DNA of 64,000 nucleotides from Candidatus Scybalocola faecipullorum. Its GTDB lineage: Bacteria; Bacillota; Clostridia; Lachnospirales; Lachnospiraceae. The notes beneath the pieces are model-generated. The model ran no database searches. It saw only the letters and a list, made by a program, of their open reading frames with translations, and was not told the DNA's origin. Positions within the stretch are counted from its first letter, which is position 1. The number at the start of each line of letters is the position of its first letter. Position numbers and translations under genes: made by a program. This document shows, piece after piece, positions 59,060-64,000 of the stretch. The stretch covers positions 62,001 through 126,000 of the forward strand of contig DVJY01000066.1 of NCBI GenBank assembly GCA_018716485.1, read 5' to 3'.

Positions 59060-60826
59060 TTATAAGGAAATATGCAGGTGCTGCAGGGCCGCCTTTTGGC
59101 GGATAATATCCTGAAGTTCCTGCAAATCTCTGACTTGTTTGCTCCTGCGGTCAAGACTGTGTTTCAAAATACGGATAACTGTATCATTAACGGCCTTTTC
59201 ATGCGCAGAAGGATCTTCTTCATGAATTGTTGTGTTAAATAGCTGTGCTGCTTTGGCCTGATCGTCTTTGTCTTCAAAAAGGCTGATAATCCGGGCAGGA
59301 GTTACAGTGCCGCGGGTTTTATATTCATCAAACAGCAGCCGGGCCGTCTGATGATATACCGGTTCTGAAAAATCATCAGGTCCGATATAAGGTGATATTT
59401 TTTCAAAAAGAGCAGTATCTTTGACCAGCCAAGTCAGCAGCAGCTTCTGACTCGTCAGTACAGCGTCATCTTTTGGCGGACGATCAGTCTTTGAAGTTCG
59501 TACCGCAGTATAGCGCTCATCGGGACTGTAGGCGACGCGCGCTCCATAGCTGTTGACAAGCTTCTGAAGGTCCTTAAAAGCAATGCCGTATTTGCGGGCC
59601 AGAGCTTCGATATAATTATTTCTCTCAAGTTCCTGAGGAAATTCCAGCAGCTTTTGGGCTGCGGCACTGAAAAAATCAGTTTTTCCCTGAGGATCGTTAA
59701 AGTCATAGTTTTTTTCAAGAACACTGATTTCAAACATAAAACTGTTTTCGGCCTGCCTGATACGCTCTTCAAAGGCTTCGGTACCAAGGTTTTGGATAAA
59801 TTCATCAGGGTCTTTGTAAGGCTGCATATGAATAACCTTTGATTTCAGGCCGGCTTCTTTTAAAATCGGAATTGCCCTCAGCGCTGCTCTCACACCGGCA
59901 TCATCGCTGTCATACGCAAGCAGGACTTCATCAGTATAGCGCTTGATCAAAGAGGCATGGGGACTTGTAAACGCCGTTCCCAGACTTGCCACGGCGTTAG
60001 TAAATCCTGCCTGATGCATTGATATGACATCCAGATAGCCTTCACATAAAATAAAGTTCGGCCGCCGTGAAGCGCGGGCAAAGTTTAAACCATAAAGATT
60101 GCGGCTTTTATCAAAAATTTTCGTCTCCGGAGAGTTAAGATATTTGGGATTACCCTCACCCATTACACGTCCGCCGAAGCCGACGACCCGGCTGTTGGCA
60201 TCCATGATCGGGAACATGACCCGATTCCAAAACTTATCGGACGGGCCGCGCCGTTCATCAAAAGTGACCAAACCGGATTCTTTGAGAAGCTCATCGCTCC
60301 AGCCCTGTTTTTTCAGATATTGATACAGATCATTGCTGAACTTATCCGAATATCCAAGGCCGAACCGGACAATGGTTTCCTTTGAAAGACGCCGTGTATT
60401 TGAAAGATATTCCATAGCCGAGGCGCCGTGGCTGCTGTTAAGCAAATAGTAAAAATACTTTGCCGCCGTTTTGTTTATTTCTAAAAGCTTTGTCCGAAGA
60501 TCTGCCGCTCTTTTTTGTTCAGGCGTCTCTTCTTGTGACGGCAGCGCTACGCCGGCACGTTCGGCCAGATACCGCACGGCTTCCACAAAAGTAAAATTTT
60601 CATATTCCATTAAAAAGGTAAATACGTTGCCGCCTTTGCCGCATCCGAAGCAATAGTACATCTGCTTGGCACGGCTGACTGAGAAAGAAGGTGATTTTTC
60701 ATTATGAAACGGGCACAGCCCGAACCATGAACTGCCCTTTCTCTGCAGTTTGACATAACCGGAGATTACATCGACAATGTCGTTGCGGCTTCGGATTTCT
60801 TCAATAAGGTCATCGGAATAATACAT
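59060..60826 (-). CDS. dnaG: DNA primase
   Basis: A 588-residue primase. The N-terminal zinc finger is CPFHNEKSPSF with YYCFGCGKGGNV, the TOPRIM domain includes NFILCEGYLDVI and VLLAYDSDDAGVRAA, and the C-terminal third is a DnaB-interacting helical domain. ATG at 60826 (MYYSDDLIEEI) is preceded by AAGGAG; the frame upstream overlaps the end of dgt and is not coding. Confidence 0.97.
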   Translation of the reverse strand: MYYSDDLIEEIRSRNDIVDVISGYVKLQRKGSSWFGLCPFHNEKSPSFSVSRAKQMYYCFGCGKGGNVFTFLMEYENFTFVEAVRYLAERAGVALPSQEETPEQKRAADLRTKLLEINKTAAKYFYYLLNSSHGASAMEYLSNTRRLSKETIVRFGLGYSDKFSNDLYQYLKKQGWSDELLKESGLVTFDERRGPSDKFWNRVMFPIMDANSRVVGFGGRVMGEGNPKYLNSPETKIFDKSRNLYGLNFARASRRPNFILCEGYLDVISMHQAGFTNAVASLGTAFTSPHASLIKRYTDEVLLAYDSDDAGVRAALRAIPILKEAGLKSKVIHMQPYKDPDEFIQNLGTEAFEERIRQAENSFMFEISVLEKNYDFNDPQGKTDFFSAAAQKLLEFPQELERNNYIEALARKYGIAFKDLQKLVNSYGARVAYSPDERYTAVRTSKTDRPPKDDAVLTSQKLLLTWLVKDTALFEKISPYIGPDDFSEPVYHQTARLLFDEYKTRGTVTPARIISLFEDKDDQAKAAQLFNTTIHEEDPSAHEKAVNDTVIRILKHSLDRRSKQVRDLQELQDIIRQKAALQHLHISL

Positions 60827-60839
60827 ATATGTACACTCC

Positions 60840-61850
60840 TTAATATATTTTCCATGAAGATGGGACACACAGTTCTTCATATTTGCTGATCGCAAACTGG
60901 TCTGTCATACCGGCAATGTAATCACATGCGACTTTTTCGACAGGCTCACCGGCTGATTCAATCAGACGAATGAACTCTTCCGACATTTCATGGGGATGTT
61001 TTACATAGTAATCATACAGGACAGCAAGGAGATGCTGCGCTTTCTTTTCCTCGCCCTTAGCCTTTGGATTAGTGTAAACGTGATCAAACATATATTTTCT
61101 CAGTCCCAGCATTGCTTCTTCGATATGCGGCGACATAATAATGTTATTTTTGCCGGCGCTGTTAATGATCACATCATGAACAAGCGTGTTGAGACGTTCT
61201 TTTGAACTGTGGCCGAGAACATCTGTATAGCAGGCCGGAATTTCATTTTCCACGATAATATGCCCTCTGATAGCATCGTCAATATCATGATTGATGTAAG
61301 CGATTTTGTCTGAAAGACGGATAATTTTTCCTTCCAGCGTTGCGGGCATCGTATGTGTGGAATGATTGGCCATGCCGTTTTTTACTTCCCATGTAAGGTT
61401 CAGTCCACGTCCGTTTTTTTCAAGAAGTTCGACAATACGTACACTTTGCTGAGAGTGCCTGAATCCGTACGGACAAATTTTACTTAAAATAGCTTCACCG
61501 GAATGTCCGAAAGGTGTATGACCCAGGTCATGACCGAGGGCAATCGCTTCTGTCAAATCCTCGTTCATTCGCAGTGCCCGGGCAATCGTACGTCCGATTT
61601 GGGCAACTTCCAGTGTATGTGTCAGGCGTGTCCGGTAATGGTCTCCTTTAGGCGCTAAAAATACCTGTGTTTTATGTTTCATACGGCGGAATGCCTTAGA
61701 GTGAAGAATCCGGTCTCTGTCTCTTTGATAACATGGCCGGATATCACAAGGTTCTTCAGAACGCACTCTTCCTCTGGAAGCGCTGCTGAGTGAAGCATAT
61801 GGGCTTAAATAAGTTTTTTCAAATGCTTCCTGCTGTTCACGAATGTTCAA
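60840..61850 (-). CDS. dgt: dGTP triphosphohydrolase-like HD protein
   Basis: A 336-residue HD-domain enzyme that releases tripolyphosphate from dNTPs. Metal ligands are visible in LTHTLEVAQIGRTIA (His), ALGHDLGHTPFGHSGE (HD) and the later KIAYINHDIDDA (Asp). The length fits the short Firmicutes type. The start is TTG at 61850 after GGAAGGTGG. It lies upstream of dnaG-rpoD, a conserved order. Confidence 0.93.
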   Translation of the reverse strand: MNIREQQEAFEKTYLSPYASLSSASRGRVRSEEPCDIRPCYQRDRDRILHSKAFRRMKHKTQVFLAPKGDHYRTRLTHTLEVAQIGRTIARALRMNEDLTEAIALGHDLGHTPFGHSGEAILSKICPYGFRHSQQSVRIVELLEKNGRGLNLTWEVKNGMANHSTHTMPATLEGKIIRLSDKIAYINHDIDDAIRGHIIVENEIPACYTDVLGHSSKERLNTLVHDVIINSAGKNNIIMSPHIEEAMLGLRKYMFDHVYTNPKAKGEEKKAQHLLAVLYDYYVKHPHEMSEEFIRLIESAGEPVEKVACDYIAGMTDQFAISKYEELCVPSSWKIY

Positions 61851-62025
61851 TTATACCACCTTCCCAATTGTAAATACAATAGTTTTATCAAAAATTTCCC
61901 CCTATTTTTATATATTCTACATGAATTTTCAAAATCCTTGTTAAATTTTTAAATTGCCGGTTTCGCTAAAGAAGAAAATAGGGTAATATAAAAAACATAT
62001 GAAATGGTATGGAGAATTATTAAAA

Positions 62026-63087
62026 ATGGAAAAAGATATGAATGTTTCAGAAATTATAGATATTCAGGCGTTTACAAAAACACTTGGGCAATGGTATCGG
62101 AAAAATGGACGCGACCTGCCATGGCGTCATACGACAGACCCGTACTGTATATGGATCAGTGAAATCATGCTCCAGCAGACGCAGGTCGAAACAGTCAAAG
62201 GATATTATGAACGCTTTATCCGTGCATTTCCGGATACAAAATCTCTGGCCGGAGCTATGGAAGATGAGGTCTTTAAACAATGGGAAGGCCTTGGCTACTA
62301 TCGTCGGGCGAAACATTTAATAGAGGCTGCAAAAACCGTGGAATACGAAATGGGCGGAAGATTCCCGGACTCTTTTGACGGCCTGCTTGGCCTAAAAGGT
62401 GTCGGCATGTATACGGCAAGTGCGGTTGCCAGCATTGCTTATGGTATAAAAAAAGGCGTCATTGATGGTAACACGCTGCGTATTATATCAAGGGTCTATA
62501 ATCGGCAGGATAATATAGCATTGGATAAAACGAAAAAGAATTATCAGGAAATTATGGATACCATGATCGCGGACACAAATCCCTCTGAGTTTAATCAGGC
62601 AATGATGGATCTTGGAGCAACAATCTGTACTCCTCGAAACGCAAAATGCGGCGAATGTCCGGTTCGGAAATTTTGCCTTGCCTTTAAGCATCATACAGTA
62701 GGTATTCTTCCGGTGAATGTAAAAGCGCGTTCCAAGACGGAGCACTACTATATTACTGCTGTGCTGAAATACAAAGATAAATATATGATGATTAAAAATA
62801 AAGACGGGCTGTTGGAAAATCTTTACGGGCTTGTTCAGTACGAGGCAGAATCTCCGGCGGCTTTTGAGGATCAGTTTTATGATACGTATCATACTTCGGT
62901 GCGGCTTTTAGAATATGCCAAAGAAGTCAAACACGTGTTTACGCATAAAGTATGGCATATGAATGCCTATTTTGGAAGGATTGACGAAGCTTTGCAAAAT
63001 TCTGACTGTCTCTATACAAAAGAAGAACTTTTGACACTTCCCATATCCACAGCACATCAAAAGGTGCTGAAACTTTTCTTAGAATAA
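62026..63087 (+). CDS. mutY: A/G-specific adenine glycosylase MutY
   Basis: A 353-residue base-excision enzyme that removes adenine opposite 8-oxoguanine. EIMLQQTQVETV is the first signature, the helix-hairpin-helix is LLGLKGVGMYTASAVASIA, and the catalytic Asp lies in VIDGNTLRIISR. The 4Fe-4S cluster motif is C-x6-C-x2-C-x5-C (CTPRNAKCGECPVRKFC), and the C-terminal NUDIX-like domain is present. ATG at 62026 is chosen (GGAGA 10 bp upstream); ATGs at 61999 and 62038 are also possible. The 61851-62025 gap is AT-rich divergent promoter sequence. Confidence 0.94.
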   Translation: MEKDMNVSEIIDIQAFTKTLGQWYRKNGRDLPWRHTTDPYCIWISEIMLQQTQVETVKGYYERFIRAFPDTKSLAGAMEDEVFKQWEGLGYYRRAKHLIEAAKTVEYEMGGRFPDSFDGLLGLKGVGMYTASAVASIAYGIKKGVIDGNTLRIISRVYNRQDNIALDKTKKNYQEIMDTMIADTNPSEFNQAMMDLGATICTPRNAKCGECPVRKFCLAFKHHTVGILPVNVKARSKTEHYYITAVLKYKDKYMMIKNKDGLLENLYGLVQYEAESPAAFEDQFYDTYHTSVRLLEYAKEVKHVFTHKVWHMNAYFGRIDEALQNSDCLYTKEELLTLPISTAHQKVLKLFLE

Positions 63088-63127
63088 AGGGGCAGGCACG
63101 GCAGCGGCTGCCCGGTGCAGCTGCCAA

Positions 63128-63154
63128 AAAGCTCCGCTTTATCAGCGGAGCTTT
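63128..63154. terminator. Bidirectional intrinsic terminator between mutY and telA
   Basis: AAAGCTCCGCT (63128-63138) pairs with AGCGGAGCTTT (63144-63154) around TTATC. The minus-strand side is followed by TTTTTGG, serving the TelA-family gene; the plus side serves mutY. A GC-rich GGCAGCGGCTGCC palindrome lies just before it. Confidence 0.85.
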
Positions 63155-63156
63155 CA

Positions 63157-64000
63157 TCAATTCAGCCGTCTTTTATTTATTTCCAATAATTTGGATTTCA
63201 GGTCATTTTCAAGTTTTGTCAGCTGTACTTCTGCTTCACGGCGTTTTGTACGCCCCTCCTCCTGAATTTTCATCACATCATCAATGGTTGTGATCAGCAT
63301 TTCATTGGTTGCTGTCAGCGTTTCTACATCAACAACACCCCGTTCAAGGGCTTTGGCAGTTTCCACAGAGGCCATCTTCAGCGTTTCGGCATTTTTACGC
63401 AAAAGTTCGTTGGTCATATCTGTGACCTGACGCTGTGCTTCGGCAGCCTGTCTGGAATGATTAACGCCGAGAGCAAGCACCATCTGGCTTTTCCAGAGAG
63501 GAATTGTATTCACAAGCATTGACTGGATTTTTTCAGACATCAGTATATCATTGTTTTGGATCAGACGAATCTGCGGGGCCATCTGCATAGCAACTACACG
63601 CGTCAGTTCCAGGTCATGGATTTTTTTATCGAACCGTTCGCATAAAGAGGCATAGTCGTTGGCTGCGTTCATATCTTCCGGCAGTTTGGACTGCTCTGCC
63701 TTGGCAACCATCTGAGGAATTTCTTCATTGCGCGCCTTGGCGATTTTTTTCTTTCCGGCAATGATATACATTGTCAGTTCTTTAAAATAGGCTGTATTCA
63801 TCTTATACATCTGATCAAGCATGGCGGAGTCTTTTAAGAGCTGTACCTGATGCCCTTCCAGAACTTTACATATCTGATCTACATTTGTTTCTGCTTTGGC
63901 ATATTTTGCTTTCATAGAAGAAATTTTATTGGAACTTTTCTTGAAAATATTGCCGAAAAATCCTTTATCCTCTTCATCTGTGTCAAAAGATTTTAATTCG
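63157..64000 (-). CDS. TelA-family (toxic anion resistance) protein, 5' part beyond window
   Basis: The frame is open from the right edge, so the true start is outside. Immediately upstream of the ATG at 63915 it reads DKGFFGNIFKKSSNKISSMK, typical of the TelA family (PF05816). Long helices with TNEMLITTIDDVMKIQEEGRTK near the C-terminus also fit. Members confer tellurite or other stress tolerance in some bacteria, but the biochemical role is unclear. The C-terminus is complete and is followed by the terminator. Confidence 0.88.
   Translation of the reverse strand, partial: ELKSFDTDEEDKGFFGNIFKKSSNKISSMKAKYAKAETNVDQICKVLEGHQVQLLKDSAMLDQMYKMNTAYFKELTMYIIAGKKKIAKARNEEIPQMVAKAEQSKLPEDMNAANDYASLCERFDKKIHDLELTRVVAMQMAPQIRLIQNNDILMSEKIQSMLVNTIPLWKSQMVLALGVNHSRQAAEAQRQVTDMTNELLRKNAETLKMASVETAKALERGVVDVETLTATNEMLITTIDDVMKIQEEGRTKRREAEVQLTKLENDLKSKLLEINKRRLN

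Noticed and set aside
61843..61850. A TATAAT sequence directly before dgt
   Set aside because: It overlaps the TTG start codon of dgt, so it cannot be that gene's -10 box.
1..64000. tRNA genes, CRISPR arrays, insertion sequences, T-box or other riboswitches
   Set aside because: None was recognised by eye; a covariance-model search was not possible.

Overview
The window reads as a chromosomal segment of a low-to-moderate GC Firmicute of the class Clostridia, most likely a Lachnospiraceae-type gut anaerobe. The reasons are the paired TIGR03960/TIGR03936 radical-SAM genes, ribosomal protein L27 with a cleavable N-terminus beside its protease Prp, RNase Y, SepF/YlmH/DivIVA, Min and Mre genes in one cluster, Firmicutes-type LexA boxes, and strong AGGAGG ribosome-binding sites with frequent TTG/GTG starts. 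It is dense and mostly housekeeping. No rRNA, tRNA, insertion sequence or CRISPR array was seen.

Layout. 1-1694: right end of an AAA-ATPase/RloB pair (AbiL-like phage defence), cut by the window edge. 1734-11080 (+): radical-SAM pair, RNase E/G, PAP2 phosphatase, cytidylate-kinase-like protein, then rplU-prp-rpmA under an L21 leader, and obg-yhbY-nadD-yqeK-rsfS. 11154-15826: a mixed-orientation patch with PPi-type phosphofructokinase, lexA, a divergent XRE regulator and small sigma factor, a LexA-controlled LysM protein resembling the SOS division inhibitor YneA, a broken DUF1848 gene and a flavodoxin-like protein. 15873-25735 (-): a ttcA-like gene, a lone XerS-like tyrosine recombinase with a dif-like palindrome just past its stop codon, rluD-lspA-aroB, and a division cluster divIVA-ylmH-sepF-yggS-HlyD-like-TIGR01212. 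26201-36055 (-): radC-mreB-like-mreC-mreD-PBP2-minD-minE-rodA-mgsA, a D,D-carboxypeptidase and a small P-loop protein. 36214-46659 (-): recA-recX, rny, mutS-mutL-miaA and a methionine-gamma-lyase-family gene. 46740-47030: a non-coding stretch packed with hairpins. 47178-54192 (-): two-component system, large secreted membrane protein, ABC transporter and CPBP protease. 54317-54664 (-): RNase P RNA. 54702-61850 (-): nucleoside kinase, Nif3/YqfO, trmK, rpoD, dnaG, dgt. 62026-63087 (+): mutY. 63157-end (-): TelA-family protein, cut by the edge.

How it fits together. Genes left of about 11 kb run rightwards and almost all genes right of about 15 kb run leftwards, so transcription converges where the Xer-like gene and dif-like palindrome lie. 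That is what a replication-terminus region would look like. An SOS circuit is visible: lexA and recA each carry two adjacent LexA boxes overlapping their promoters, and the YneA-like gene has one box inside its promoter spacer and one just downstream. Cell-shape and division functions are unusually concentrated, with two oddities: the MreB-family protein lacks the usual nucleotide-binding and catalytic motifs, and no minC lies between PBP2 and minD.
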